A stretch of DNA of 64,000 nt from Chryseobacterium tagetis (GTDB lineage: Bacteria > Bacteroidota > Bacteroidia > Flavobacteriales > Weeksellaceae), in NCBI RefSeq assembly GCF_016735585.2, contig NZ_JAERSE020000004.1, positions 372,001 through 436,000 on the forward strand, read 5' to 3'. Positions 1 to 8,433 of this stretch are shown here, piece after piece (the stretch's first letter is position 1; each line of letters starts with the position of its first letter). Made by a program: the position numbers and the translations under genes. The notes below the pieces were generated by a model, which ran no database searches, had not been told where the DNA came from, and saw only the letters and a program-made list of their open reading frames with translations.

Positions 1-2
1 GT

Positions 3-401
3 GCAGAAAGGTTTGGTTTATCACAGCTCCATCAATTGCGTGGCCGCGTGGGTCGTGGTGCAGAACAAAGCTATTGTATTCTGATGACTTCCGATAAGCT
101 GTCTTCTGACAGCAGAACCCGTATTAAAACGATGACGGAAACCAATGATGGTTTTAAAATATCAGAGGTCGATATGAAGCTTCGCGGTCCCGGAGATATT
201 TTGGGAACCCAGCAAAGTGGTGTTGTAGATTTTAAAAGGCTGGATCTCATTGAAGATTCAGCAATTATAAAATTGACGAAAAAAACTGTCGATAAAATTC
301 TTGAAAACGATCCTCTTCTTACCCGAGCAGATAATCAATTGATCAAAAATTATTATTTAAGATATTACAGAGGAAAAAATAAATGGAGCAAGATTTCATA
401 A
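3..401 (+). CDS. recG: RecG ATP-dependent DNA helicase, C-terminal fragment
   Basis: RecG remodels stalled forks and unwinds branched recombination intermediates. Only the 3' end is present; the gene starts upstream of the window. The open frame begins at base 3 inside helicase motif VI (LHQLRGRVGRG). It continues through the RecG-specific DMKLRGPGDILGTQQSG segment and ends in a basic tail (YYRGKNKWSKIS). These are diagnostic for RecG rather than Mfd or PriA. An inverted repeat right after the stop acts as a terminator. Confidence 0.93.
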   Translation, partial: AERFGLSQLHQLRGRVGRGAEQSYCILMTSDKLSSDSRTRIKTMTETNDGFKISEVDMKLRGPGDILGTQQSGVVDFKRLDLIEDSAIIKLTKKTVDKILENDPLLTRADNQLIKNYYLRYYRGKNKWSKIS

Positions 402-434
402 AAAAGTCGTGAAAAAAAAATTTCCACGACTTTT
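402..434 (+). terminator. Terminator after recG
   Basis: Ten-base inverted repeat (AAAAGTCGTG with CACGACTTTT) around a 13-base A/T loop, starting directly after the recG stop. The A/T flanks would let it act on both strands. Confidence 0.75.
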
Positions 435-829
435 AAAAACTGTTATTTAAGAAGAAATTGAAAGGCAAATAAAAAACAAAATGAATTGAGTTTCCAAATA
501 TTATTATAAAAACCAACTATTTGAGCTAAGAGAAAGGATTCTTTTAACTGTTTGAGTTTTCATGATTGTACCGTTTTATTTAAAGATCTTCTGCGCTTTA
601 ATTGGAAACTCAAGTAATCCATTTTGTTTAACTAACGTTTTATCTAAGATTCAAGAGAGAAATAGTAATAACTTCTCGAGCATTATGCTTTTATATAGTT
701 TATTTGTGTTATTAATTTGTATTACAAAATTGACATATCCGCACAAAAAAAAATTACATCATTATAATTATTTTTTATATAATTATCACATTAATGTGAA
801 TATTATGTAATATATAATTTAATTCACCT
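435..829. other. Intergenic, no supported gene
   Basis: AT-rich spacer between recG and the convergent receiver-domain gene. An 82-codon open frame at 562-810 (+) is low complexity (FLYNYHINVNIM end) and has no recognisable domain or promoter, so it is not called. No RNA gene was seen. Confidence 0.6.
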
Positions 830-1279
830 CTATCCCATTTTCATAATAAAGTTGCTCCTGTTCAGTCCGGACGTCTGATATTGCCAAATCATTGTAATAA
901 TTTCTGAAACTGTTTTTTTGAGTTTAGCAAAATCTTCATTCAACTTTAAAAAGATATTGGCCCCGGAAACAAGAATATCTTCTATTTCAGTATCCGCCAA
1001 ATCATTAGAGTAAACAACAAATATGGCAGAGCTGTATCTTGTATCATCTATCCTCTCTTTAATAAGCAGAAAGTCTGTATTCTGAATATCCTGATAATTG
1101 ATAAATACAACATCGGGAACTCCATACATAGCTTTGTTTAAGTACTGGCTCAAATCTTCATCATTATAAAAATCTGTACATCTGATTTTTATCCTGTGTT
1201 CCTGAAATATTTTTTTTAAAAGAATAAGACTATGTACATTAGAGTCTAATAAAGTGATGTTTAAAAACTCTTTATTCAT
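830..1279 (-). CDS. Receiver-like protein lacking the phospho-acceptor Asp
   Basis: A 149-aa stand-alone response-regulator-like fold. The beta1 acidic site is reduced to a single Asp (ITLLDSN, D12). The beta3 position that normally carries the phosphorylated Asp reads PDVVFINYQ, with Asn61. The Ser/Thr switch (VVYSN, S91) and conserved Lys (IFLKL, K112) are kept. It is therefore probably a phosphorylation-independent pseudo-receiver. Its start overlaps the stop of the upstream AraC gene by ATGA, so the two are translationally coupled and probably act together. No output domain is present. The ligand or partner is unknown. Confidence 0.65.
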   Translation of the reverse strand: MNKEFLNITLLDSNVHSLILLKKIFQEHRIKIRCTDFYNDEDLSQYLNKAMYGVPDVVFINYQDIQNTDFLLIKERIDDTRYSSAIFVVYSNDLADTEIEDILVSGANIFLKLNEDFAKLKKTVSEIITMIWQYQTSGLNRSNFIMKMG

Positions 1280-1860
1280 GCTAGATTCCTTGTACTTAGT
1301 TCTACTTCTTTTTCTTTAAGATTTTTTCTTTTACCGATCATCTTTAAGAACAATGAAGGCGTAAGACCGGTAATATTTTTGAACTGACTGCTTAAATGGG
1401 CTACACTCGAATAATTAAGCATTAATGAAATTTCCGTTAAGCTGTACTTATTGCTTATCATTAATTCTTTTGCATACTCAATCTTCTGGATGATAATAAA
1501 GTTCTCTATGGAAGTATACGTAATTTCAGAAAACAGATTGGACAAATATCCATAGCTGTGATTTAATTTCTCGGAGATATAAATGGAAGCTTTTACAGAA
1601 ATACAGTTTTCCGAAAAAACCAGCTCTACAATTGCATCTTTTATTTTCTGTACCAAAGCCGTCTTCTGGCTTTCAATAATCTCGATGCCGTAGTCTTGCA
1701 GTCTTTTTTTAAAGACTGTGTGTTGTTCTTGGGTGAAATCCTCGTAAAACTCAACTTCTCCAAAATCGAGCATCCGGTATTTCACTCCGTATTCTTTTAA
1801 CTTATCATCCAATACCTTCCTGCAGAGCGCATTGAAATCAAACTTTACATACATTTTCAT
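1276..1860 (-). CDS. AraC family transcriptional regulator
   Basis: A 194-aa protein whose C-terminal half (about residues 85-178) is an AraC/XylS double helix-turn-helix. The typical second-helix signature ends YSSVAHLSSQFKNITGLTPSLFLK. The N-terminal about 80 residues (KFDFNALCRKVLDDKLKEYG) do not match a sugar-binding cupin. First gene of a two-gene operon with the pseudo-receiver (4-bp overlap). This pairing suggests a receiver that acts as a protein partner rather than being fused. Targets unknown. Confidence 0.82.
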   Translation of the reverse strand: MKMYVKFDFNALCRKVLDDKLKEYGVKYRMLDFGEVEFYEDFTQEQHTVFKKRLQDYGIEIIESQKTALVQKIKDAIVELVFSENCISVKASIYISEKLNHSYGYLSNLFSEITYTSIENFIIIQKIEYAKELMISNKYSLTEISLMLNYSSVAHLSSQFKNITGLTPSLFLKMIGKRKNLKEKEVELSTRNLA

Positions 1861-1930
1861 CCTAATCTAAGTGTGTTTATATTTAAAAGTAAATATACAA
1901 ATTATTTCAATTAAAAGTGATATAGGGTAT

Positions 1931-1967
1931 TAAAAAAAAATTCCTGTATGATTTTGATACAGGAATT
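1931..1967 (-). terminator. Terminator downstream of the GNAT gene
   Basis: Perfect 11-bp inverted repeat (AATTCCTGTAT with ATACAGGAATT, 1939-1949 and 1957-1967). Read on the minus strand it is followed by a T run, so it ends the transcript from the acetyltransferase gene about 160 nt upstream. Confidence 0.75.
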
Positions 1968-2126
1968 AAACACTAAGGATGAAAAAAAATATACTTACTA
2001 AAAAGCTAAAAAATGCTTATAACAAAGTATATGTACATTATATTTATATGCGACTTGATACTTGCAAATATGCCAAGATAAACAAATTCACATATTATAG
2101 AATTATAGTAAAATGTTATATAATTA

Positions 2127-2630
2127 TCAGTTTTTCAATATATGTTCCATCAGAAAGTCGTCCATAAAAAAATTATTTCCGATATCAAAAACCCCTTCGT
2201 CATATACTTTATAACCCTGAGACTCATAAAAATTTCTTGCTGAATTGTATTTATTTACATTCAGAATAATTCTTTCATCTCCGTATTGAGCAACGTTATC
2301 ATTTAAAAATAACAGTGCTTTTTTCCCAAATCCTTTTCCTTTACTTTCAGGAACAAGATAAATTCTGTGAAGCTTTGTAGTTTTTTCTTCATAGCTGTTT
2401 TCATATCCTATAAAGCCTTCATAGGAATCATTATTTTCATCTTTAATCAAAAAATAATGATAATCAGGATTGTGTAAATGGCTGGCAATTTCTTCTTTAG
2501 AATACATGGTGTTCAGCATATACTCCATCTGTTTCTTGGAAAGGATTTCTGCGTAAGCATTTTCCCATGATCTTTTGGCCAAATCCTGAATCAAAGGAAT
2601 ATCGTTTTCTGTAGCTTTTATAAATTTCAT
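2127..2630 (-). CDS. GNAT family N-acetyltransferase
   Basis: A 167-aa single-domain GNAT fold. Motif A with the acetyl-CoA pyrophosphate loop is seen as RIYLVPESKGKGFGKKAL. The usual alpha4 signature follows (NKYNSARNFYESQGY). N-terminal IKATENDIPLIQDL is typical of the family. Acceptor substrate cannot be predicted. It is a single-gene transcript ending in the hairpin at 1931-1967. Confidence 0.88.
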   Translation of the reverse strand: MKFIKATENDIPLIQDLAKRSWENAYAEILSKKQMEYMLNTMYSKEEIASHLHNPDYHYFLIKDENNDSYEGFIGYENSYEEKTTKLHRIYLVPESKGKGFGKKALLFLNDNVAQYGDERIILNVNKYNSARNFYESQGYKVYDEGVFDIGNNFFMDDFLMEHILKN

Positions 2631-2644
2631 TTATTTTAATTTTA

Positions 2645-2680
2645 ATGCAAAGTTCGCAAAGATGTTTCACTCAGCAAAAC
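2645..2680. repeat. Dispersed intergenic repeat (GCAAAG type), copy 1
   Basis: The segment reading AAGTTCGCAAAG followed by TTTCACTCAGC recurs at 51642-51667 with 24 of 26 positions identical. Both copies lie immediately upstream of minus-strand genes. It is a short dispersed element of the type common in flavobacterial spacers. Function unknown. Confidence 0.6.
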
Positions 2681-2696
2681 CATAGATTATCAGGAA

Positions 2697-2730
2697 TTAA
2701 AAAGGTGAAAAGTACAAAACCTTTCACCTT
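2697..2730 (-). terminator. Terminator after dapA
   Basis: Inverted repeat AAGGTGAAA / TTTCACCTT (2702-2710 and 2722-2730) followed on the minus strand by a run of six T. It lies 45 bp beyond the dapA stop. Confidence 0.75.
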
Positions 2731-2774
2731 ATAATATGTTTATTGTAACTTTAAAATGTTACTGGAAAATCATA

Positions 2775-3647
2775 TTAAATATTTGCCATTTCAGCTTTGA
2801 TCTTTGCGTGAAGACTTTCTGAAGCAGCAACTAATGGAAGTCTCAAATAGTTTTTAATAATTCCCATTTCTGCCAAAATCACTTTAACTCCGCAAGGATT
2901 TCCTTCTGCAAAAATAAGTCTTGTGATTTCAACTAATTTGTTGTGAATTTCGTAGGCTTCATCAACTTTTCTATCAAAAGCCAACTGCACCATTGTAGAG
3001 AATTCTTTCGGATATGCCTGTCCGATCACAGAAATCACTCCGTTTCCACCTGCTAAAGTTACAGGAAGTGTATATTCATCATCTCCGGAAACTAAATTAA
3101 ATCCTTCTGGTTTTTTTCTTAAGATATCGAAATACTGAAGAATGTTCGGTGCCGCTTCTTTAATCAGGAACAAATTCGGAAATTCTTTTGCCAAACGCAA
3201 TGTCGTTTCCGCTTCAAGGTTTTGTCCTGTTCTTGAAGGAACGTTATAAATAATGATGTTTTTCCCTGTAGAAGCAAGCACTTTATAATGTTGGTAAAGT
3301 CCTTCCTGATTCGGTTTGTTATAGTATGGAGACACAGAAAGTACCGCTTCAAATGCAGAAAGATCTGCTTCTTCTATCTGTTTCTTGACCTCAAGAGTAT
3401 TATTACCGCCAATTCCTAAAACCAAAGGAACGCGTTTATTATTAACCTTAATGATATGCTCAATCACCTGTTTCTTCTCATCAGCAGAAAGCGTCGCAGC
3501 TTCGGCTGTAGTTCCCAAAACAACTAAATAATTGGTTCCGTTCTCGATGTTGTAGTCGACTAATTTTGTTAAACTATCAAAATCTACGGATAAATCTTCA
3601 TTAAAGGGTGTCACCAATGCAACACCTACTCCTTTTAAAATGCTCAT
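2775..3647 (-). CDS. dapA: 4-hydroxy-tetrahydrodipicolinate synthase
   Basis: Condenses pyruvate with aspartate semialdehyde, the first committed step to lysine and meso-diaminopimelate for peptidoglycan. At 290 aa it has the standard family length. Catalytic residues are in place: the T46-T47 pair in LGTTAEAATL, Y134 and R139 in YNVPSRTGQN, and the Schiff-base lysine K163 in FLIKEAAP. It appears monocistronic with its own terminator. Confidence 0.96.
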   Translation of the reverse strand: MSILKGVGVALVTPFNEDLSVDFDSLTKLVDYNIENGTNYLVVLGTTAEAATLSADEKKQVIEHIIKVNNKRVPLVLGIGGNNTLEVKKQIEEADLSAFEAVLSVSPYYNKPNQEGLYQHYKVLASTGKNIIIYNVPSRTGQNLEAETTLRLAKEFPNLFLIKEAAPNILQYFDILRKKPEGFNLVSGDDEYTLPVTLAGGNGVISVIGQAYPKEFSTMVQLAFDRKVDEAYEIHNKLVEITRLIFAEGNPCGVKVILAEMGIIKNYLRLPLVAASESLHAKIKAEMANI

Positions 3648-3728
3648 CTGTTAGAATTATTTTTTTCAAATTTAATCATTTACGCTAAGAATTTACAATA
3701 AATAATAATGTTTTATTCTACATATAAT

Positions 3729-3736
3729 TATATTTG
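3729..3736 (+). promoter_or_regulatory. -7 promoter element of the nucleotidase operon
   Basis: TATATTTG matches the flavobacterial -7 consensus TAnnTTTG. It sits 18 bp before the ATG at 3755, which argues for that start over the upstream in-frame TTG at 3734. No clear -33 TTG was found. Confidence 0.55.
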
Positions 3737-3754
3737 CATATACTAAAAGATATT

Positions 3755-4522
3755 ATGAAAAATAAATTCATATTACTAGGAATTACTCTGGCAACGTTAT
3801 CCGCTTGTAAGACGGCTTCTTCGGTCTCTTCTGTACAGCTTGTGGACGTGAAAACCCAGAAAAACATTTCTATTAATAATGAGCTAAAGAATGATGATGA
3901 GTTTGTAAAAATTATTGAACCTTATAAGCAGAAATTGGATAAGGAGATGAACCAGAAAATCTCCCACACCAATGTAGACCTTACAAAGCAGGGGGACAAC
4001 AGTAATTTGGGCAATCTTTTAGCAGACTATACATTCGATGGAGCTAATGAGTGGGCGAAGAAAAATCTTCAAAAAAATGTCGACGCAGCGTTGATTAATA
4101 TCGGAGGAATCCGAACAACGATCGGTAAAGGAGATATTTTGCTGAAAAGTGTGTTTGAAGTAATGCCTTTCGAAAATGAAGTCATCATTGTAAAAATGAA
4201 GGGAGCAGATTTGCAGGGTCTTTATGATTACTATGCAAAAACTCAGGTAAACAATCCTGTTTCTCATTTATACATTGAAACCAATAACGGACAACTGACC
4301 AAAACCTTAATCAACGGAAAAGCAGTAAACCCGACTCAGGATTACTATATTGCTACGTCTGATTATCTCGCTTTGGGTGGTGATAATATGAAATTCTTCG
4401 GAAAAGGAGAATCTATCCCGACAGGAATTAAATTAAGAGATTTATTTATTGATTATTTTAAGAAAACTCCTGAAGTTGTAGTAAATAATGATGTTCGTTT
4501 AAATTTTATCGGTAAGAAATAA
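3755..4522 (+). CDS. 5'-nucleotidase C-terminal domain lipoprotein
   Basis: A 255-aa lipoprotein. The N-terminus MKNKFILLGITLATLSACK has a lipobox with Cys after a short hydrophobic segment. The remainder is the substrate-binding C-terminal domain of 5'-nucleotidases/UshA: ALINIGGIRTTIGKGDI, then a VFEVMPFENEVIIVKMKG stretch. ATSDYLALGGDNM follows later. It lacks the metallophosphatase half, which is encoded by the next gene; the stop/start junction shares one base. The two products probably assemble as a split periplasmic nucleotidase. The start is chosen from the signal peptide and the -7 box. Confidence 0.88.
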   Translation: MKNKFILLGITLATLSACKTASSVSSVQLVDVKTQKNISINNELKNDDEFVKIIEPYKQKLDKEMNQKISHTNVDLTKQGDNSNLGNLLADYTFDGANEWAKKNLQKNVDAALINIGGIRTTIGKGDILLKSVFEVMPFENEVIIVKMKGADLQGLYDYYAKTQVNNPVSHLYIETNNGQLTKTLINGKAVNPTQDYYIATSDYLALGGDNMKFFGKGESIPTGIKLRDLFIDYFKKTPEVVVNNDVRLNFIGKK

Positions 4523-5472
4523 TGGATAGAAAAAGTTTTTTAAAAGCAATAGGTGGTGGAACTTTAGCAATGGCTCTAGCTCCCAATATGATGATGGCGG
4601 AAGAATTGAATATTCTTGATTTAAAGTCTGCAAATAAACTGACTATTCTTCATACCAACGATCAGCACAGCAGAATAGAACCTTTTGATGAAAGTTATAC
4701 CAAAAATCCTAATCAGGGTGGTTTTGCAAGAAGGGCCAGTTTAATTCAGCAGATTAGAAATCAGGAATCTAATGTTTTACTGCTTGATTCTGGAGATATT
4801 TTTCAGGGAACTCCTTATTTTAACTTCTTCGGAGGCGAACTGGAATTTAAATTAATGTCCATGATGAAGTATGATGCTTCAACGATGGGAAATCATGATT
4901 TTGACAATAGTCTAGACGGATTTTTAAAGGTTTTACCTAATGCAAAGTTCCCTTTTATTTGTTCAAATTATGATTTTAAAAATACTATTCTTGACGGAAA
5001 GACTTCTCAATATAAGATTTTCAATAAAAATGGAATCAAGGTTGGTCTTTTTGGAGTAGGTATTCAATTAGACGGATTGGTGGGTAAAAAACAATATGGA
5101 GAGACCGTATATTCAGACCCGATTGATGTTGCTCAACATTATTCCAACTTCCTGAAAAATGAACAGAAATGTGATCTTGTCATCTGCCTTTCTCATATTG
5201 GCTATGATTATAAAGACGAACCTAATAAAGTAAGTGATAAAATCTTGGCGGCCAAAACAGAAAATATTGATATTATTTTAGGTGGCCATACCCATACTTT
5301 CTTACCGGAACCGCAAACTTTTACTAACAGAGCCGGTAAAAATGTACTGGTGAACCAGGTGGGATGGGCAGGTCTTCTTTTAGGCAGAATAGATTTCTTC
5401 TTCGATTCAAATAAAAACGTAAAACATATTTCCTGGAATAATCAGGTAATTGACAGCAGCATAATAGCATAA
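4522..5472 (+). CDS. Metallophosphatase half of a split 5'-nucleotidase
   Basis: A 316-aa calcineurin-like phosphoesterase with an export signal resembling a Tat leader (DRKSFLKAIGGGTLAMALA), although the pair is RK rather than RR. Metal-ligand blocks are complete: LHTNDQHSR, DSGDIFQGT, GNHDFDN, SHIGYD and GGHTHTF. It should hydrolyse nucleotides in the periplasm, using the C-terminal domain supplied by the preceding lipoprotein gene. It is followed one base later by porZ, so the genes are likely co-transcribed. Confidence 0.9.
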   Translation: MDRKSFLKAIGGGTLAMALAPNMMMAEELNILDLKSANKLTILHTNDQHSRIEPFDESYTKNPNQGGFARRASLIQQIRNQESNVLLLDSGDIFQGTPYFNFFGGELEFKLMSMMKYDASTMGNHDFDNSLDGFLKVLPNAKFPFICSNYDFKNTILDGKTSQYKIFNKNGIKVGLFGVGIQLDGLVGKKQYGETVYSDPIDVAQHYSNFLKNEQKCDLVICLSHIGYDYKDEPNKVSDKILAAKTENIDIILGGHTHTFLPEPQTFTNRAGKNVLVNQVGWAGLLLGRIDFFFDSNKNVKHISWNNQVIDSSIIA

Positions 5473-5473
5473 T

Positions 5474-7735
5474 ATGAAAAAACTTTTAATTTCTCTTGGC
5501 GTTTTAGCTTCTCTGCATTTTGTACATGCACAAACCATTACTTCAAAAAAATGGCAGGACATCTTCTCCTATAATAATGTTCTCGCGATGAAAGAAGATA
5601 ACGGAAAAATAGTAGCTGCCACCGAAAACGGAATTTTTTATTATACGATTTCAACAGGAGAAATTACAAAGCTTTCTAAAGCGAATGGTCTTCATGAAGT
5701 GAAAATTTCAGCCTTCGACTACAATCCTCAGACAAAAATAGGATTGATAGGCTATCAAAACGGTTCATTAGATGTTATTACACCAGCTGGAATCACCTAC
5801 GTTGTTGATATTCCTATTGCAACAGGGTATAACGGAAGTAAAAAAATCAACCATATTTCTATCACAGGAGACAAGGCGATTGTTTCTGTAGGATATGGGG
5901 TTTCTATTTTTGATCTTAAAAAGAAAGAATTCGGAGATTCTGCGCTTTTCGTTTCAGGAGGCGTTTATCAGGCAAGTAATGAAGCTACGATTTTAAATAA
6001 CAAAGTGTATGCTGTCACGAATAACGGGCTTAAAACCCATGATTTAAATACAACATTTCCTGTATTTTCAACCTGGGCAACAGAGGTAAACGGATCTTTT
6101 ACCGATGTAGATTCCGAATCTACCGTTGCATTTTCTTCATCTACAAGTGTACAGTTACTTATTAACAATACCTTTACTACACTTCCCCAAACATTCACAA
6201 ATGTACAGGATGTTGTTGTGAACGGAGACAATATCGTTGTTGCAGATATTAATAGCGTTTATAGTTATAGCCTTACCGGAGGATTAATTGGAAATGTTTC
6301 AATAGGAGAAGAATGTAACACTGCTACACGTATCAATTCGAAAATTTTTACCGGAACTAAACTTTCTGGGATAAAAAATGAAGAACGCAATACCTTCAAA
6401 CCTGATGGACCTTATTTTAATGATTCTTATAAAGTAAGAATATTTAATGAAAATCAGCTTTTGGTTTCAAGTGGTGCGAGAGTTGGTGGATTTAATGAGT
6501 CAATAGACAATCCTAAAAATCCTGGTTTTTATTATTTTAATGGAATGGAATGGGTTTATCCTTCATATTTTAAAGGAAGTAGTACCAAATTTAATGTATT
6601 AGATGCAATAGCAGATCCTGCGAATCCAAATGATATTTTTTTTACAAATTACAGCAATTCTCCAGGGCAAGGAATATATAAAATGAAATATAATACGACC
6701 AATAAAGATTTTGATTTTACAAAACTTTATACTGTAGGAGCTGATGGAATATTGGATCGACGACCAGTCGGTTTCGCATATGATGATCAGAATAATCTAG
6801 TTGCTGATCTTGCCTATTCAGAAGGAAAATATCCTGGAATGGCTTTTTATGATAGAGGGACTGATAATTTTTTAGTAAGAATGGTAACCCTTACAAGTAG
6901 TGGAATGCAACAACCTTTATTTAACCAAGGACTTTTTTGGATTCCGTTACCAAGATCTAATGAGTTTTTAGTCTATGATCATAAACAAACCATTAATACT
7001 TCAGATGATACTGAATATATAATACATCAATCAAACGGCCTACCGAGTAATTCTGAAGGCACACTCTCTGTTGCCATAGATAAATCTGGAGATGCTTGGA
7101 TTGGGACTTTTACAGGATTAAGAATTCTTCCTAATGCAGCTACAGAAATAAAAAGCAACCCTCAACTAGAACCAATTGTAATAGAGCAAGGAGGGATAGC
7201 AGAAGAGCTCTTTAAAGACTCTCAGATTCTACAAATTGAAGTAGATGCAGGAAATCAAAAATGGGTTTCCGTAGATGGTGGTGGGGTATATTATCTTTCA
7301 GCTAGTGGAGAACAGACCCTAAAGCATTTCACTAAAGAGAACTCTCCACTTCCTACAAATAGTGTAACCGACATAAAAGTTGACAAAAAAACCGGTAGAG
7401 TTTACTTCGTTACGTATGATGGAATTGTTACCTATCAAGGTGATGTAGGTGATGTTACTTCCGGCTTCGGAAATGTATTGGTATATCCGAATCCTGTTGT
7501 CTATTCAAATTTCAAAGGAAAAGTAACCATCAAAGGTCTGGCTGAAAAAACAAATATCAGAATAACCGATGCAGCCGGAAACCTTGTGCATTCAGCTGTA
7601 GCCAGATCCGGATATTACGAATGGGATTTGAATAACCAGCGCGGAACAAGAGTAGCCTCCGGAATTTATTTCGTATTAATGACGAATGAGGACGGTTCAG
7701 ATAAAGCGACTGCAAAAATAGCTGTGGTTAATTAA
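5474..7735 (+). CDS. porZ: PorZ, type IX secretion system component
   Basis: A 753-aa exported protein (signal peptide about 1-19, LLISLGVLASLHFVHA). The beta-propeller repeats begin ITSKKWQDIFSYNNVLAM and GKIVAATENGIFYY, the PorZ signature. A C-terminal type A sorting-like domain follows (YPNPVVYSNFKGKV, then WDLNNQRGTRVASGIYFV). PorZ belongs to the cell-surface attachment complex that links T9SS cargo to lipopolysaccharide. The porZ-recO neighbourhood is recurrent in Bacteroidota. Its stop shares a base with the recO start. Confidence 0.85.
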   Translation: MKKLLISLGVLASLHFVHAQTITSKKWQDIFSYNNVLAMKEDNGKIVAATENGIFYYTISTGEITKLSKANGLHEVKISAFDYNPQTKIGLIGYQNGSLDVITPAGITYVVDIPIATGYNGSKKINHISITGDKAIVSVGYGVSIFDLKKKEFGDSALFVSGGVYQASNEATILNNKVYAVTNNGLKTHDLNTTFPVFSTWATEVNGSFTDVDSESTVAFSSSTSVQLLINNTFTTLPQTFTNVQDVVVNGDNIVVADINSVYSYSLTGGLIGNVSIGEECNTATRINSKIFTGTKLSGIKNEERNTFKPDGPYFNDSYKVRIFNENQLLVSSGARVGGFNESIDNPKNPGFYYFNGMEWVYPSYFKGSSTKFNVLDAIADPANPNDIFFTNYSNSPGQGIYKMKYNTTNKDFDFTKLYTVGADGILDRRPVGFAYDDQNNLVADLAYSEGKYPGMAFYDRGTDNFLVRMVTLTSSGMQQPLFNQGLFWIPLPRSNEFLVYDHKQTINTSDDTEYIIHQSNGLPSNSEGTLSVAIDKSGDAWIGTFTGLRILPNAATEIKSNPQLEPIVIEQGGIAEELFKDSQILQIEVDAGNQKWVSVDGGGVYYLSASGEQTLKHFTKENSPLPTNSVTDIKVDKKTGRVYFVTYDGIVTYQGDVGDVTSGFGNVLVYPNPVVYSNFKGKVTIKGLAEKTNIRITDAAGNLVHSAVARSGYYEWDLNNQRGTRVASGIYFVLMTNEDGSDKATAKIAVVN

Positions 7736-8421
7736 TGAACGCACAGTCGGGATTTCTACTTTCTTATCTGAAATACGGAGAAAACGATGCCATCATTCAT
7801 GCTTTTACAGAAAATGATGGCTTTCAAAGTTATTTTCTAAAAGGAATTTATACAAAAAAGAACAAAAAGAAAGCATTTCTTCTGCCTTTAAACAAGCTTA
7901 ATTTTGCTGTTAATATGGCAAGAGGAAATGGCATTCCGACAATTTCAAAATTAGAATTGGATCATTTTTATGATTTATATTCAGATATTAATGCCAATAC
8001 CGTTGTATTTTTTATTTCAGATTTTTTAAATCAGATTTTAAGGATTGAAAATAAAAACACAGTATTATTTATTGGAATTGATGAATTTCTTCAGGAACTC
8101 GACCGTAAAAACTATCAGTCTCATTTAATTCTTTTAATTAAGATTTTAAAAATACTGGGAGTTGCACCTCTGATCAATGAAGGTCAATATCTTAATCCGG
8201 AAACAGGAGTTTTTGCCCTTGAAATGGCGCATCATTTTTTTGATGAACACAATTCCCTGATCTGGAAAAATATCCTTTCTTCAGAAAGTCCTTATGAAAT
8301 AAAAATACCTTCCAAATTCAGAAGAAATTTTTTAGACAGCATTTTGATTTACTACCATTATCATTTTGCAGACTTTAAAACTCCCGGATCTTTGGAAATC
8401 ATTCAGCAGATTTTTGAATAA
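7735..8421 (+). CDS. recO: DNA repair protein RecO
   Basis: A 228-aa RecO that loads RecA on SSB-coated DNA in the RecFOR pathway. The N-terminal OB-fold reads SGFLLSYLKYGENDAIIHAFTEN with the FLKGIYTKK stretch after it. A helical C-terminus follows (IPSKFRRNFLDSILIYYHYH). The zinc cluster found in some RecO proteins is not seen. It overlaps the porZ stop by one base (TAATG), indicating coupling. Confidence 0.88.
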   Translation: MNAQSGFLLSYLKYGENDAIIHAFTENDGFQSYFLKGIYTKKNKKKAFLLPLNKLNFAVNMARGNGIPTISKLELDHFYDLYSDINANTVVFFISDFLNQILRIENKNTVLFIGIDEFLQELDRKNYQSHLILLIKILKILGVAPLINEGQYLNPETGVFALEMAHHFFDEHNSLIWKNILSSESPYEIKIPSKFRRNFLDSILIYYHYHFADFKTPGSLEIIQQIFE

Positions 8422-8433
8422 CATCATGCATTT

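Noticed and set aside
562..810. 82-codon frame on the plus strand after recG
   Set aside because: Low complexity, AT-driven composition, no domain and no promoter element near its start.
1979..2167. 62-codon frame overlapping the GNAT gene end
   Set aside because: Overlaps a supported gene on the other strand and is composed of A/T-biased codons without any recognisable feature.
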